Numbered from the stretch's first letter, positions 51,938 to 62,581 are shown. The stretch is DNA of 64,000 nt from Xanthomonas fragariae (GCF_900183975.1 NZ_LT853882.1:2225501-2289500), one strand, 5' to 3'. Notes: generated by a model from the sequence alone, not told the origin. Translations and numbers: made by a program.

Positions 51938-54616
51938 TCACAGACGGAAGCGAAAGCCCAGCGTGTAGGTACGCTCGGGCGATGCGATCTCACGTGGAAA
52001 ATCGCCATTACGTTGACCGAAGTAGTTGTTGGTCGTCGTCCCCAGCAGATTGGTGGCCTCTGCAAACAGCGTCAGTTTCTTGCTGAGCTCGTAGTTGAAC
52101 GCCACATCCAGCCACTTCTCGCTTCCTTGGTTGATCTGTTCGGGTTGATCGCCGGAACTATTGAAACTCACCGCGTAATCACCGCGCCAGTTATAGGCCA
52201 GCCGCGCAGAAAAACGTGCGTACTCGTACATCAGGATCGCGTTGCAGGAGTTCTTTGAAACATTGGTCAACGGCTGGCTGATCCCTTCCGGCGAATCGAC
52301 TTCGGCTGAAATATAGGTGTAATTGAGCTGGCTACCGAAGCCGGACCACCAGCCCGGCAGGAAATCGTAGAACTGCGCATAGCCCACTTCAACACCCTTC
52401 AGTGTGCCCTCGCCTGCATTGCGTGGCCGGCTGATCGAATAGACGATGCCGCCGATGACCTCTTCGGCCGCGTAGTTCTGGATGTATCCGTCGATCTTGC
52501 GATGAAAAGCGGCGACCGAAAGCAACGAGCCGGGGCGGAAATACCACTCCAACGACACATCGGCATTGCGCGATTCCACCGCGCGCAGCTGCGGGTTGCC
52601 GCCATTACCACGCGCCGGCAACGACTCGGTGGATTGATACAAGGCCAACTGCGGGTTCAGATCGGCAAATTCCGGCCGGGTGATCGTGGTGCTGCCGGCC
52701 AGCCGCAGCATCAGGTTCTCGAGCAAGGCCAGGTTGGCGCTGTAATTAGGCAACACCTTGTCGATACGGCGATCGATGCTGAGCGGGCTCAGTATGCCAT
52801 CCAGCGACTGGCTGCCCTGCAGACTGGAATCCAACCGCGTCGCACGCGCGCCCAAGCGTCCATCGACTGGAATCGACCCAAGCGAGAATCCGTAGTTGAG
52901 CTGCGCATAGACGGCATAGTTATCTTCGCGATCATCGAAGAACAGCGCAGGATTCTCATCCGGCAAGTCCGGTGTCTGGCCCATCAAGGTGCGCACCTGC
53001 GTGCTTTGCTGCAGCAAAAAATCCTGATTGGCCGACGCCCAACGGTCGCTGGTGAACGCACGCGCGCCATCGATCATGTTGCCCGGCGTCACCGATGCCA
53101 GACCCGGCACATCGCTCAAATAAATTGGCTTACCAGTGATGTTGTCACGTGCGCCGGTATCGCCAGAATGATTGGTCGCGGTACGCCGGCTCGCACGTGC
53201 ACCGACATCCAACGAGCGCAGCGGCCCGACGTCCAGATCGATATTCGCATCGCCTCGCCAGGCCCACTCCTCGCCTTTTTGTTTGTTCCAGCTGTCATAG
53301 TACTGGCTCAACTCCCAATTGCCGGGAGCCGTGATGTCGTACGCGCTGCCGTCTGCCTGGGTGATCCAGATATCGGCCGCACCGCCGCCCGAACGCATGT
53401 TGAGCAACGGCGCCTGCGTGTTCATATCGAGCGTAAACGAACGATTCCTGGCGCTGCTATAGGTATAGGCCAGCTCGCTACTCAAACGCATGTGCTCACC
53501 GGTCCAACGCCCGCCCAGCGCGGCCTGATAGGTGTCCGATGCGTTCTTGTGCGCCTGGGTGCTTGATAGCGCAAGCATGTCGCGCGCCACCAGGCCATCC
53601 AGCACATTGGTGCCCGGACGCATACTTACCGACTCGGTGTTTTCAGCCGTTGCCAGGCCCGGGAACGGCAACCAGTAGTTCACCTGCGGCCGGTTGTCGT
53701 AACCGATATACAGCGTGTCGAAGTAGACTTCGCTGTTCTCGCTCGGCGCCCACTGAAACGAAAAATTCGCCGACTTACGCTTGCGGTCGCCGCGCGCCAT
53801 CAGCCCGCCTGCGCTGTACGGCACATAGAGTTGCTGACTCGCATCGACCGGATTCGGTTTGAGATCGTAGGTGCCGTATAGCGTGTTGGACTCCTGATAT
53901 GGGCGACGCTGATAAGACACGCTGCCCATCCAACCGATGCGGCCAAAATCGGTATCCCTGCGCTGGCTCATGGTGAGGCTGCCGTTGGGAACGGTCTTCT
54001 CGGACTGATCGCCACGCAACGCACTCACGCTGCCGGCGATCGTGCTGTCTTCCACGAAGTCGAACGGCCGCCGCAGATGCACGTCCACCACACCGGCAAT
54101 GCCGCCTTCCTGGAATTGTGCGCCGGTGGTTTTGTACACATCCACGCTGCGCAGCAACTCGGCCGGCACATCGGCCAGTTCCACGTCGCGGCCCACAGTG
54201 GTAAACACGTTGCGCCCATCCAGAGTGGTGATGACATTCGGCAAACCGCGCACCAGCACTTGCCCCACCTCGCCGCCCGCACGCGCCACCTGCACACCGG
54301 TCACACGCTGCAATGCGGCCGCCACGCTGTTGTCGGGCAATTTGCCGATGTCTTCGGCCACGATCGAATCGCTGATCTCAGAATTGGACTGCTTCGTCGC
54401 AATGGCGCTTTCCACGCTGCTGCGCACGCCTTTGACCTGCACCGCGTCCAACGTTGAGGTAGGCTGCGTGGCATCGGGCTGGGCCGCGTCGTCGGCATTG
54501 GGCGCGGCTTGCAGCGCCTGCGCGCTGCAGCTCAAAGCCAGACCGATCCACAAGGTCAGCGGTCGATGCGCTATGGCACGGCGCGCGAAGGGCGCGTGCT
54601 TGGATGAGATGAACAT
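51938..54616 (-). CDS. TonB-dependent outer-membrane receptor (Xanthomonas/Caulobacter type)
   Basis: The 892-aa receptor has a signal peptide (about 1-37, ending 'ALQAAPNA'). The plug domain contains 'VKGVRSSVESAIATKQSN' and 'DSIVAEDIGKLPDNSVAAAL', typical of the Xanthomonas/Caulobacter subfamily, and then 'GRNVFTTVGRDVELADVPAE'. The long barrel ends 'YTLGFRFRL'. The substrate is unknown; many relatives take up plant-derived carbohydrates or siderophores. ATG 54616 has AGGAGA 5 bp upstream, so the longer frame to 54670 is rejected. Confidence 0.92.
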   Translation of the reverse strand: MFISSKHAPFARRAIAHRPLTLWIGLALSCSAQALQAAPNADDAAQPDATQPTSTLDAVQVKGVRSSVESAIATKQSNSEISDSIVAEDIGKLPDNSVAAALQRVTGVQVARAGGEVGQVLVRGLPNVITTLDGRNVFTTVGRDVELADVPAELLRSVDVYKTTGAQFQEGGIAGVVDVHLRRPFDFVEDSTIAGSVSALRGDQSEKTVPNGSLTMSQRRDTDFGRIGWMGSVSYQRRPYQESNTLYGTYDLKPNPVDASQQLYVPYSAGGLMARGDRKRKSANFSFQWAPSENSEVYFDTLYIGYDNRPQVNYWLPFPGLATAENTESVSMRPGTNVLDGLVARDMLALSSTQAHKNASDTYQAALGGRWTGEHMRLSSELAYTYSSARNRSFTLDMNTQAPLLNMRSGGGAADIWITQADGSAYDITAPGNWELSQYYDSWNKQKGEEWAWRGDANIDLDVGPLRSLDVGARASRRTATNHSGDTGARDNITGKPIYLSDVPGLASVTPGNMIDGARAFTSDRWASANQDFLLQQSTQVRTLMGQTPDLPDENPALFFDDREDNYAVYAQLNYGFSLGSIPVDGRLGARATRLDSSLQGSQSLDGILSPLSIDRRIDKVLPNYSANLALLENLMLRLAGSTTITRPEFADLNPQLALYQSTESLPARGNGGNPQLRAVESRNADVSLEWYFRPGSLLSVAAFHRKIDGYIQNYAAEEVIGGIVYSISRPRNAGEGTLKGVEVGYAQFYDFLPGWWSGFGSQLNYTYISAEVDSPEGISQPLTNVSKNSCNAILMYEYARFSARLAYNWRGDYAVSFNSSGDQPEQINQGSEKWLDVAFNYELSKKLTLFAEATNLLGTTTNNYFGQRNGDFPREIASPERTYTLGFRFRL

Positions 54617-54869
54617 GTGTTTCTCCTGAGTCGGTCGCTGCGATGACGCGCGGCTGGGCGCGCTGCGCAAGACGGCAAACCGGGCCGAACCAGCCGCGGT
54701 GCCGTGTGTGACGACGCCGAATTACAGCGGTGCCGCTCGCAGTGCGGCGTGATTGCACACGCGACATTGCCGCGACCATGACGTGCCTTTCATCGGCCGA
54801 CCTTGCCGCTCGGCTGCCACAAGGACACTGCACATCGAAGCGCTCTAGCGTTTGCGCGACAATAGCTGC
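54617..54869. promoter_or_regulatory. Divergent promoter region of the TonB receptor and moeB genes
   Basis: These 253 bp lie between two divergently read genes and must contain both promoters. I find no clear operator palindrome. Confidence 0.4.
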
Positions 54870-56012
54870 ATGAGCAGCCAAGACATCTCCCCCACCGACG
54901 CCCGCGCCCTTGCTCTGCAGGGCGCCTTGCTGATAGATATCCGGCAACTGCACGAGCGTGCCGGCGGCCAGGCCGAAGGCGCGTTAGCGATTACGCAAAA
55001 CGCGTTGGAAACTGCGCCCGCACAGCATCTGCCCGAGCAAACGCGCGAGATCGTGTTGATCTGTCAGAGCGGCAAGCGCTCCGCGCACACGGCCGAGGTT
55101 TTGCGTGCGCAGGGATATGCGCAAGTTTCTTCGGTGGTTGGTGGTACCAGCGCGTGGTCGACTAACGGCCTGCCGTTGGTGCGCCCGACGCTGCTACCGG
55201 ACGAACAGGATTTTCTCGAGCGCTACTCGCGCCATCTGCACTTGCCGCAGGTTGGTCTCGAAGGACAGCAGCGCCTGGCGCGTTCGCGCGTGCTCCTGAT
55301 TGGCGCTGGTGGGCTGGGCTCGCCAGCGGCGTTCTATCTCGCTGCGGCAGGCGTTGGTCACTTGCGTCTCGCCGACGACGATGTGGTGGATCGCAGTAAC
55401 CTGCAGCGCCAGATTCTGCACACTGAAGACAGTGTCGGTAGCGCCAAGGTCACATCGGCTGCGCAGCGCCTCGCCGCGCTCAATCCACGTGTGCAGATCG
55501 ATGCAGTGCAGGCGCGCGTCAATTCCAGCAATATCGAAGCACTGCTACAGGACGTGGATGTGGTGGTCGATGGCGCTGACAACTTTCCTGCGCGCTATCT
55601 GCTTAGCGATGCCTGCGTCAAACTCGGTAAGCCGCTGGTGTACGGCGCGGTACAACAGTTCGAAGGCCAGTTGAGCGTGTTCGATGCCGGCCGCAACCGC
55701 GGCCGTGCGCCCTGCTATCGCTGCCTATTCCCCGAGCCGCCGCCGCCGGAGTTCGCACCCAGCTGTGCCGAGGCCGGCGTGCTCGGCGTCTTGCCCGGCG
55801 TGATCGGGCTGTTGCAGGCCACGGAGGCGTTGAAATTGCTGCTTGGCATCGGCGACAGCCTGGCCGGACGCTTGCTCAGCTTCGATGCGCTGGCCATGCG
55901 CTTTCGCGAAATCCGCCTGCCGCCCGATCCGCAGTGCACGGTGTGCGCGCCCGGCGTCGCATTCCCCGGGTATGCCGACTACGCCGCGTTGTGCGGCAGC
56001 GCAATCGGCTGA
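54870..56012 (+). CDS. moeB: Rhodanese-MoeB fusion (molybdopterin-synthase adenylyltransferase)
   Basis: The 380-aa protein joins an N-terminal rhodanese domain (about 1-105; active-site loop 'VLICQSGKRS') to a MoeB/ThiF domain (about 125-375). The latter has nucleotide loop 'LLIGAGGLGSPAAFYLAAAG', 'DVVDRSNLQRQILHTEDSVG', 'FAPSCAEAGVLGVLPGVIG' with the conserved Cys, and the zinc-type pairs 'CYRC' and 'CTVC'. It should adenylate the C-terminus of MoaD and may supply the sulfur itself. Eukaryotic MOCS3 has the rhodanese domain at the C-terminus instead. The start MSSQDISPTD was chosen because the upstream extension lacks an RBS. Confidence 0.9.
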   Translation: MSSQDISPTDARALALQGALLIDIRQLHERAGGQAEGALAITQNALETAPAQHLPEQTREIVLICQSGKRSAHTAEVLRAQGYAQVSSVVGGTSAWSTNGLPLVRPTLLPDEQDFLERYSRHLHLPQVGLEGQQRLARSRVLLIGAGGLGSPAAFYLAAAGVGHLRLADDDVVDRSNLQRQILHTEDSVGSAKVTSAAQRLAALNPRVQIDAVQARVNSSNIEALLQDVDVVVDGADNFPARYLLSDACVKLGKPLVYGAVQQFEGQLSVFDAGRNRGRAPCYRCLFPEPPPPEFAPSCAEAGVLGVLPGVIGLLQATEALKLLLGIGDSLAGRLLSFDALAMRFREIRLPPDPQCTVCAPGVAFPGYADYAALCGSAIG

Positions 56013-56047
56013 GGGCGGCGCTCAAATCGACTGCGCAGCGTCAACCA

Positions 56048-56064
56048 GCCCGGCCTGACCGGGC
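56048..56064. terminator. Weak bidirectional hairpin between moeB and moeA2
   Basis: GCCCGG-CCTGA-CCGGGC forms a 6-bp GC stem in the 171-bp gap between convergent genes and is followed by GCCCTTTA on the plus strand. The U-run is poor, so termination may be partial. Confidence 0.35.
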
Positions 56065-56183
56065 GCCCTTTACGTGGCACATCGCTCGACCGCTGTACTC
56101 CGAAATTCTGCCACACACGCTTGCTGCAAACGCACCTGAGGTCTATTCGCTACGTATCGGTCGCCACCTGATTCGGTGAGCGA

Positions 56184-57404
56184 TCAAAGCGCGTAAGGAA
56201 TCACCCGTACGATCTCGCCCGCATCGAACCGTCGCGCCTGCTCCGGCAACACAATCAAGGCATTGCTATCGGCCGCGCCACGGAGCAGATGCGAGGCATC
56301 GCCACGATGCGGTAGCGCCGTCAGACGTCCGTCTTCGCCGCACTCCAGTCGCCCACGCAGAAACTCCAGGCGCTCGTGGCGCTTTTCCCACGGGCTTGCC
56401 AAGGCCGCATGCCATACCGGACGCGGCTCGCTACGTCCCTGCAAGCTATCCAGCAACGGCACGCCGTAAGCGATCAAGGTCGCCAGTACCGACACCGGGT
56501 TGCCCGGAAGACTCAACACCAGACAGAGGCCGATCTGACCTAGCAACGCCGGCATGCCCGGGCGCATGCGCACGCGCCAGAAATGGATACGGCCCAGTTC
56601 GCCGATCAACTGGGGCAGATAATCCTTTTCGCCCGCCGAGACACCGCCGCAGGTGATCACCACATCAAACGCCGCTGCCGCATCTTCCAGCATAGTGCGG
56701 ATGCGCTGCGGATCGTCGGGCAAGGTCGGCCACGCCGTCGGCGCGTAGCCCAATGCCCGCAGCTGCGCCATCAACATGTCGCGATTGCTGTTGTAAATTT
56801 GCCCGGGACCGAGTGGCATGCCCGGCTCGACCAACTCATCGCCGGTAGCCAGGACCGCAATGGTCGGCCGCGGTGCTACCGCCAGCCGCGATACACCAAG
56901 CGCAGCGGCCAGGCCGATGCGTGCGGGGGTCAGTACCTGCCCGCTCTGGATCACCAGATCGCCAGCACGCACATCGCTACCGGCAAGCCGCACTGCGGCC
57001 CCCGACACAGGCATGGTGCGACAGCGCACCACACCATCGCGCTCGTCGGCGTCTTCTTTGGGGATCACGGTATCGGCGCCATCCGGCAGCGGCGCACCGG
57101 TGGTAATGCGCAGGCACTGCCCAGCACGCAGCGCGCCGGTCCAGAGATCACCAGCAAATTGTTCGCCGACCAATTGCAACGACGCATCGCCGCCAGCGAC
57201 ATCGGCATGTCGGAAAGCAAAGCCATCCATCGCGCTATCGGCGAACGGCGGCAGCGCGAGTGGAGCAATCAGATCGGCGGCGCAAATCCGCCCATCGGCA
57301 CGCGAGGTAGCGATGTTTTCATCGGGCGGACGGCTATTGGCCGCGACGGCCTGCAGAATCTGCAGCGCATGTGCATAGGGAATGCGTGAGGGATAGTCAG
57401 TCAT
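56184..57404 (-). CDS. moeA: MoeA2, molybdopterin molybdenumtransferase
   Basis: The second MoeA (406 aa) keeps the standard motifs: 'LPPFADSAMDGFAFRHADV', 'CLRITTGAPLPDGADTVIP', 'QIYNSNRDMLMAQLRALGY', 'VVITCGGVSAGEKDYLPQL' and 'SLPGNPVSVLATLIAYGVP'. It is therefore the likelier housekeeping enzyme of the two. ATG 57404 gives the usual MTDYPSRIPYAHAL start. It is convergent with moeB and followed upstream by der, 170 bp away. Confidence 0.92.
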   Translation of the reverse strand: MTDYPSRIPYAHALQILQAVAANSRPPDENIATSRADGRICAADLIAPLALPPFADSAMDGFAFRHADVAGGDASLQLVGEQFAGDLWTGALRAGQCLRITTGAPLPDGADTVIPKEDADERDGVVRCRTMPVSGAAVRLAGSDVRAGDLVIQSGQVLTPARIGLAAALGVSRLAVAPRPTIAVLATGDELVEPGMPLGPGQIYNSNRDMLMAQLRALGYAPTAWPTLPDDPQRIRTMLEDAAAAFDVVITCGGVSAGEKDYLPQLIGELGRIHFWRVRMRPGMPALLGQIGLCLVLSLPGNPVSVLATLIAYGVPLLDSLQGRSEPRPVWHAALASPWEKRHERLEFLRGRLECGEDGRLTALPHRGDASHLLRGAADSNALIVLPEQARRFDAGEIVRVIPYAL

Positions 57405-57574
57405 GGCGCACAGGATACCAGCGCGCCACGACAGCCAAGAGCGATCGCCAAAACGCGCATCTAGCTGACAACCGCGCGGCCACTGCGGGCAGCGATCTGC
57501 CGACGCCCACATCCGATCCCTACCCGCCTCCCCCAACACCTGACAACTGATTGCCAGGGCTCCCGGGGGCACGT

Positions 57575-58972
57575 TTACTTGCCCTTGACGTGCCGCATCA
57601 AGCGCCGCTTGCGCGCAACCTGCCGGTCGGAGAGCGTGTTCCTCTTGCCTTCGTACGGATTGGCACCTTCGCGGAAGATAAAACGCACGGGCGTACCAAC
57701 CAGCTTGAAGCGCTTACGGAAGAAGTTTTCCAGGTAGCGCTTGTACGACTCCGGCAACACCTTCAACCGCGTGCCATGCACGATGAAAGTCGGCGGATTG
57801 GCGCCGCCCGGATGAACGTAGCGCAGCTTGGAAACATGTCCACGGATGCTCGGCGGCGGATTGGTCCCGTAGGCGATTTCCAGCGCCTGATTGACTTCGC
57901 TGGTGCTGAATTCATGCGTGGCCGATGCGTGTGCACGATGGATCGCCTGGAACAACTCGCGCATGCCCGAGCCATGCAGCGCAGAAATCCGCACCGCCTC
58001 GGCCCAGCTGACGAAACCCAGCTTGCGCGACAGCAGATCTTCGGCCTGCGCACGCTGGTATTCGGTCTGCCCATCCCACTTGTTGATCGCCACGACCAAG
58101 GCACGACCAGCGTCCAGAATCGCGCCAAGAATGGTTGCATCCTGGTCGGTCACGCCTTCGCCCGCATCGAGCATCAACACCGCAACCTGGCATTGCTCGA
58201 TTGCCTGGAGGGTCTTGAACGCGCTGAACTTCTCTACCGCCTCTTCGACCTTGCCCCGACGGCGCAGGCCGGCCGTGTCGATCAGTCGGTATTGGCGACC
58301 ATCGCGATCCATGTCCACGGCGATCGAGTCGCGCGTGGTGCCCGGCACTTCGGAAGCGATCATGCGTTCCTCGCCGAGCAGACGGTTCACCAGGGTCGAC
58401 TTGCCCACATTTGGACGGCCAACAAAGGCGATGCGCACACGCGCCGGATCGGTATCGAGCAACTCGCCGGCGCCTTTCTCAGGCAGGCGTGCACCGACTT
58501 CTTCGAGCAATTCGTCAATGCCCTGCCGATGCGCGGCAGACAACGCCACCACATCGGAGAAGCCGTAACGCGCGAATTCCGAGCGCACGGTTTCTTCGTC
58601 GGTGCCGTCGATTTTGTTGATGACCAGCACGGTCGGCCGTGCCAGCTTGCGCAGCCAGGCCAGAATCTCGTCATCGAGTGAGGACGCGCCTTCGCGGCCA
58701 TCGACCACAAATAGCACCAGATCCGCTTCGCCAGCGGCAGCACGTGCCTGACGCGCGGTGGCGCCGGCAAGGCCTTCCTCATCGCCGCCGATACCGCCGG
58801 TGTCGACGACAATGAAGGGGCGCTCCCCGTCGAGACGGCAGACCCCGTAATTGCGGTCGCGGGTAACCCCAGGCTGGTCGTGGACCAGCGCGTCACGGGT
58901 ACGCGTCAGCGCGTTAAAAATGGTGGACTTGCCGACATTGGGCCGTCCAACCAGGGCGACCAGGGGCAGCAT
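57575..58972 (-). CDS. der: Der (EngA), double GTPase for 50S ribosome assembly
   Basis: Der is an essential GTPase that helps mature the large ribosomal subunit. The 465-aa protein has two GTPase domains: the first with '[20 protein letters not shown]', 'DTGG' and 'NKIDG'; the second with '[20 protein letters not shown]', '[11 protein letters not shown]' and 'NKWDG'. A KH-like C-terminal domain ends '[11 protein letters not shown]'. It starts 10 bp after bamB and belongs to the same operon. Confidence 0.97.
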   Translation of the reverse strand: MLPLVALVGRPNVGKSTIFNALTRTRDALVHDQPGVTRDRNYGVCRLDGERPFIVVDTGGIGGDEEGLAGATARQARAAAGEADLVLFVVDGREGASSLDDEILAWLRKLARPTVLVINKIDGTDEETVRSEFARYGFSDVVALSAAHRQGIDELLEEVGARLPEKGAGELLDTDPARVRIAFVGRPNVGKSTLVNRLLGEERMIASEVPGTTRDSIAVDMDRDGRQYRLIDTAGLRRRGKVEEAVEKFSAFKTLQAIEQCQVAVLMLDAGEGVTDQDATILGAILDAGRALVVAINKWDGQTEYQRAQAEDLLSRKLGFVSWAEAVRISALHGSGMRELFQAIHRAHASATHEFSTSEVNQALEIAYGTNPPPSIRGHVSKLRYVHPGGANPPTFIVHGTRLKVLPESYKRYLENFFRKRFKLVGTPVRFIFREGANPYEGKRNTLSDRQVARKRRLMRHVKGK

Positions 58973-58982
58973 TACGAAGTCC

Positions 58983-60200
58983 TTATTGTGTCAACCGGAA
59001 GGCGGTCAGATCGCCATCGGTGTTTTGTACCAGCAGAATGCCATCGACGACCACCGGCTGCGCCAGCAGCGTGTCGCGTCCAGCGCGCTCGCGCGCGGCC
59101 AATGCACCGTCGCTGAGTTTCAGCCAGTGCAGATAGCCCTTGTAATCGCCAACCACCGCATAATCGCCCTGGATGGCGACACCGGTCAGCGAGCGGCGAG
59201 CCAAGGCAGCCTGCGACCACATCGCCGCACCACTGCTCTTGTCCAAGCCCCAAACCGAACCGGCGTTGTCCGACACCACCACCACGCTGGACGACACGCC
59301 AACACCACCAGCGCCGCCGTGATCGCGCGTCCACAGCGGCCGGCCGCTCGGGCCTTCCAGTGCGAGGGTTTCGTTCTTGAAGCTGGTCGCATACAGCGTG
59401 GTGCCGTCCAGTACCGAAGCACCGTCCACGTCGGACATCCGCTCCAGCTCGGTGCGGCCTTCCGGCACCCCGATGGCCTGCTCCCACAAGGAGCGACCAT
59501 CCTGCAGTGCCAGCGCGCTCAAGGTGCCGCTGTCGTTGCCGACAAACACCACGCCCGGGCCAGTCACGATCGGTGCGTTGCCGCGCACCGACAAGGTCGG
59601 ACCTTCTTCGGCATGGAACCAGCGGCGCTCGCCGGTCGCCGAATCGAATGCAGTCACGCGGCCGTCGTTGCTACGCACCAGCACCAGATTCTGCGCGATG
59701 GCCGGCGCGGCGATCACTTCGTTGGGCACCTTGGCGCGCCACTTTTCGGTACCGTCGGCCTGGTTCAACGCAATCACATCGCCAGACAGCGTACCGATCA
59801 CGACCAGGCCTTCGCCAACGCCGGGTCCACCGGACAAGCGCTGCTTGAACTTGTGATCGTTGCGCTCTTCCTTCTTGGGCTTGTATTCCCACACGCGCTT
59901 GCCGGTCTGCAGGTCCAGCGCCTGCACGCCACCAGTAATCGCCGAGGCATATACCTTGCCGTCAGCCACTGCCGGACGCTGACGCACACCGATGTGTCCT
60001 TCGCCCTTGCCGATGCCGGTGGACCAGATCTTGTCCACTTTGACCGACGGCTCGAACTTGACCAGTTCGGAAGGTTCCTGCGCCTTCTTGGCAGCAGCAT
60101 CTTTACCAGCAAACCAACCCTTGACGGTGCTGCAGCCAGCCAACGACATGCCCATCAGGGCAATCAATGCAACGCGCTTATACATGTCAACCTGCTTCAT
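58983..60200 (-). CDS. bamB: BamB, outer-membrane assembly lipoprotein
   Basis: BamB assists BamA in folding barrel proteins into the outer membrane. The 405-aa product has a signal peptide with lipobox 'MSLAGC' and an eight-bladed propeller of PQQ-like repeats ('[20 protein letters not shown]', '[19 protein letters not shown]', '[17 protein letters not shown]'). ATG 60200 overlaps the yfgM stop by one base (TGATG). A TTG directly before it is less likely. Confidence 0.95.
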   Translation of the reverse strand: MKQVDMYKRVALIALMGMSLAGCSTVKGWFAGKDAAAKKAQEPSELVKFEPSVKVDKIWSTGIGKGEGHIGVRQRPAVADGKVYASAITGGVQALDLQTGKRVWEYKPKKEERNDHKFKQRLSGGPGVGEGLVVIGTLSGDVIALNQADGTEKWRAKVPNEVIAAPAIAQNLVLVRSNDGRVTAFDSATGERRWFHAEEGPTLSVRGNAPIVTGPGVVFVGNDSGTLSALALQDGRSLWEQAIGVPEGRTELERMSDVDGASVLDGTTLYATSFKNETLALEGPSGRPLWTRDHGGAGGVGVSSSVVVVSDNAGSVWGLDKSSGAAMWSQAALARRSLTGVAIQGDYAVVGDYKGYLHWLKLSDGALAARERAGRDTLLAQPVVVDGILLVQNTDGDLTAFRLTQ

Positions 60201-60838
60201 CAAATCTGCTCCGCCGGATCGGGCACTTTGCCGCCCACATCCATCAACTTGGTTTCCAGCAACCGGCGCTGCGGCGAGGCCACATCCACCGTGGTCAGGG
60301 CCTTGGTGTAAAGCGCACGCGCTTCATCCGGCTTGCCCTGCACGACCAGCGCATCGGCCCGGATCTCCAGGCTGGTGTGGTCCTGGGCATCGGCCAACAG
60401 CTTGATTGCCTCATCCGGCTTGCCGCTCTCGGTCAGCACGCGCGCAAGGCGCTGCCGCACGATCTGCTTGAGCTCCCCTTCGGCAGGTACGTCACGCAGG
60501 GTCTTGATTGCTTCGGCATTCTTGCCGGCGTCCAACTGGGCCTTGGCCAAACGCAGCGCGGCCAGCTCGGCGTAAATACCGCCCTTGCCGTTATCGAGCA
60601 CCACGATGTCCTTGGCTGCCTTGTCCAGGTCCTTGGCCTGGATGGATTTGACCACCGCCTCGTAACGGGCGTTGGCTTCGACCAATTCGGTGTTGGTGAG
60701 CTTCTGCCACCACTGCCAGCCTAGAATCAGGGCCAGGCCAACCACAACGCCGCCTACCAGGCCCGCGCCATTTTTTCTCAACCAGGAACGAACGCGTTCG
60801 CCTTGTTCGTGTTCGTCCAACAGATCGTCGATCGCCAT
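60200..60838 (-). CDS. yfgM: YfgM-like TPR membrane protein
   Basis: The 212-aa protein starts MAIDDLLDEHEQGERVRSWL. It has one N-terminal transmembrane helix (about 26-44, 'GLVGGVVVGLALILGWQWWQ') and a periplasmic TPR region ('NARYEAVVKSIQAKDLDKAA', 'QDHTSLEIRADALVVQGKPD'). YfgM relatives act with the SecYEG-PpiD translocon in chaperoning periplasmic clients. The open frame extends to 60952, but the conserved start and absence of motifs before it favour 60838. Confidence 0.9.
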   Translation of the reverse strand: MAIDDLLDEHEQGERVRSWLRKNGAGLVGGVVVGLALILGWQWWQKLTNTELVEANARYEAVVKSIQAKDLDKAAKDIVVLDNGKGGIYAELAALRLAKAQLDAGKNAEAIKTLRDVPAEGELKQIVRQRLARVLTESGKPDEAIKLLADAQDHTSLEIRADALVVQGKPDEARALYTKALTTVDVASPQRRLLETKLMDVGGKVPDPAEQI

Positions 60839-60908
60839 GCGTAATCTCGCTCCGTCATCCAGGAGGCGCGGAACATCTATAGGGAAAAATGAAAAACCGC
60901 AGTCCGCT

Positions 60909-61772
60909 TCACTCGGAAGCAGGTACCACGGAACCGTCGGAGGATACCGCAAAACGCGCCACGTTAGCGCGCTGGAACGGTTTCACATCGACGATACTGC
61001 CGCCTTGCTGAACCTGTACCGCCGATGCATTGCCCAGCACGACGCGGCCCACCTGACCCGGCGAATAGCTGCGACGTTCGCCGGCACGCACGAGTGCTTT
61101 TTCGACTGCGCTGCCATCCGGTGCCAGGATCTGCACCCAACTGTCGCCGCTGAAACTCAACGACAAACTGCCGCCACTGGTAGCACTAGCCGCAGTAGCC
61201 TCGGGCTCAGCAGTGGCGCGCGGCACTGGCGTCATCGACGCGATATATGGCGCCGGCTGCTCGCGCGGCGCGCTGGCCGGTTGAGCTGCAGCATTGCCCG
61301 GCCTGCCAGCCTTTGCGGCCTCCGGCATGCTATCCAGCGACACCATACTCGGCGCCCCTTTGCCGTCCAGATGTGAGCGGGTCGCGTACCAGACCGGCAC
61401 CGCGAACACGCCGGTTATGACAACGTACATCGCCTTGCGCGCGGTGCTTTCGAGAATGCGACGCGCACGCGGGGTGTGAGTGTGGCTGATCAGCTTGACC
61501 GGTTCGATCGGTGCGATGTCTGCCTGCTGCAGCAGCGACTCCAGGTCGACCTGCAGCAAGCGCGCATAGCTGCGCAACTGACCGTGCACGAAGACCGGCG
61601 CACCGAGGCGCTGCCATTCTTCCTGCTCCAATGAGCGCACCACATGCGCCGGCATACGCAGCTTGCCGGCGACATCGTCCACGCTCAGACCTGCTGCTTG
61701 GCGCGCTTCGCGCAAATGCTGTCCGCAGCCCTTTTCCTGCTCGAAAAGGTTCGAATTGGAATCACTGATCAC
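60909..61772 (-). CDS. rodZ: RodZ-like cytoskeletal/HTH membrane protein
   Basis: RodZ links MreB to the membrane in rod-shape maintenance. The 287-aa product has an N-terminal helix-turn-helix ('GQHLREARQAAGLSVDDVAG', 'VHGQLRSYARLLQVDLESLL'), a transmembrane helix (about 113-129, 'AMYVVITGVFAVPVWYATR'), a Pro/Ala-rich linker and a C-terminal DUF4115 domain ('LSLSFSGDSWVQILAPDGSA', 'GRVVLGNASAVQVQQGG'). The start is GTG 61772, overlapping the pilF stop by 4 bp (GTGA). Confidence 0.9.
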   Translation of the reverse strand: MISDSNSNLFEQEKGCGQHLREARQAAGLSVDDVAGKLRMPAHVVRSLEQEEWQRLGAPVFVHGQLRSYARLLQVDLESLLQQADIAPIEPVKLISHTHTPRARRILESTARKAMYVVITGVFAVPVWYATRSHLDGKGAPSMVSLDSMPEAAKAGRPGNAAAQPASAPREQPAPYIASMTPVPRATAEPEATAASATSGGSLSLSFSGDSWVQILAPDGSAVEKALVRAGERRSYSPGQVGRVVLGNASAVQVQQGGSIVDVKPFQRANVARFAVSSDGSVVPASE

Positions 61773-62581
61773 AATGCATTGGCCCCGGGAGTAGCGGTCG
61801 CTGCGTCAGGGAATTCCTTGACCAACCGCTGTTGGTAACGGCCGGCGGCTACCTTGTCGCCTAGCCCTCGCTCAATCTGAATGGCGAGTTGTAACACGGA
61901 AGCTGTCGCCGGTGCAGCCGCCAAACGTCGTTCGATAAAAGCACGGGCTTCGAAATAATTGCGACGCCCTGCTTCCGACCGTGCCATCGACTCAAGCGCG
62001 TACGGGTTATTCGGATCCAGGTCGAGCGCTTTGCGCAGATCGCTGACTGCACGCTCGGGCTGACCAGCCTCAAGTGCACAACCGCCCGCGTTGCCTAGTG
62101 CAGAAGCAGGAGATGCGTAGTTTCTGTCGATCAACGCGCGATCGAACCAGATCAACGATTCGGCAGGCGACCCATTCGCACACAGCCACGCACCGTAGTT
62201 GTTCAATACATCGCCACGCTGCGGCGCCAGTTCGGCAGCCCGGCGGTAGGAGGCGCCAGAACCCGTCACATCGCCCTTGGCTCCTTGGATCAACGCCAGC
62301 ATGCCGATGGCATCCACCGACTGCGCGTCATTCTTCAATGCCGCACGGACCTGCTCTTCGGCACCGGCATAATCGCCGGTCTGCAGTCGATTGCTGGCCA
62401 ACCCAAGCTTTTCCTGTACAGCCAGGCGGCTCTTGGTCGCCTTGCTGTCGCGGAACGAATACACCGGCGCGACTTCTTCCACGGTCTTGACCGAGCTGGC
62501 CTTGGCATTGCGACCACCGCAACCGACCGCGCCCAGCGCGATCGCCATGGCCACCATTAACGCGATATCACGCTGCCGCAT
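61769..62581 (-). CDS. pilF: PilF/PilW, type IV pilus pilotin lipoprotein
   Basis: PilF helps PilQ secretin assemble in the outer membrane. The 270-aa product has a signal peptide with lipobox 'LGAVGC', then TPR units ('[20 protein letters not shown]', '[20 protein letters not shown]', '[20 protein letters not shown]'). The [12 protein letters not shown] start at 62581 is chosen over the frame's upper limit at 62689, which lies inside rlmN. It overlaps the rlmN 3' end by 14 bp. Confidence 0.92.
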   Translation of the reverse strand: MRQRDIALMVAMAIALGAVGCGGRNAKASSVKTVEEVAPVYSFRDSKATKSRLAVQEKLGLASNRLQTGDYAGAEEQVRAALKNDAQSVDAIGMLALIQGAKGDVTGSGASYRRAAELAPQRGDVLNNYGAWLCANGSPAESLIWFDRALIDRNYASPASALGNAGGCALEAGQPERAVSDLRKALDLDPNNPYALESMARSEAGRRNYFEARAFIERRLAAAPATASVLQLAIQIERGLGDKVAAGRYQQRLVKEFPDAATATPGANAL

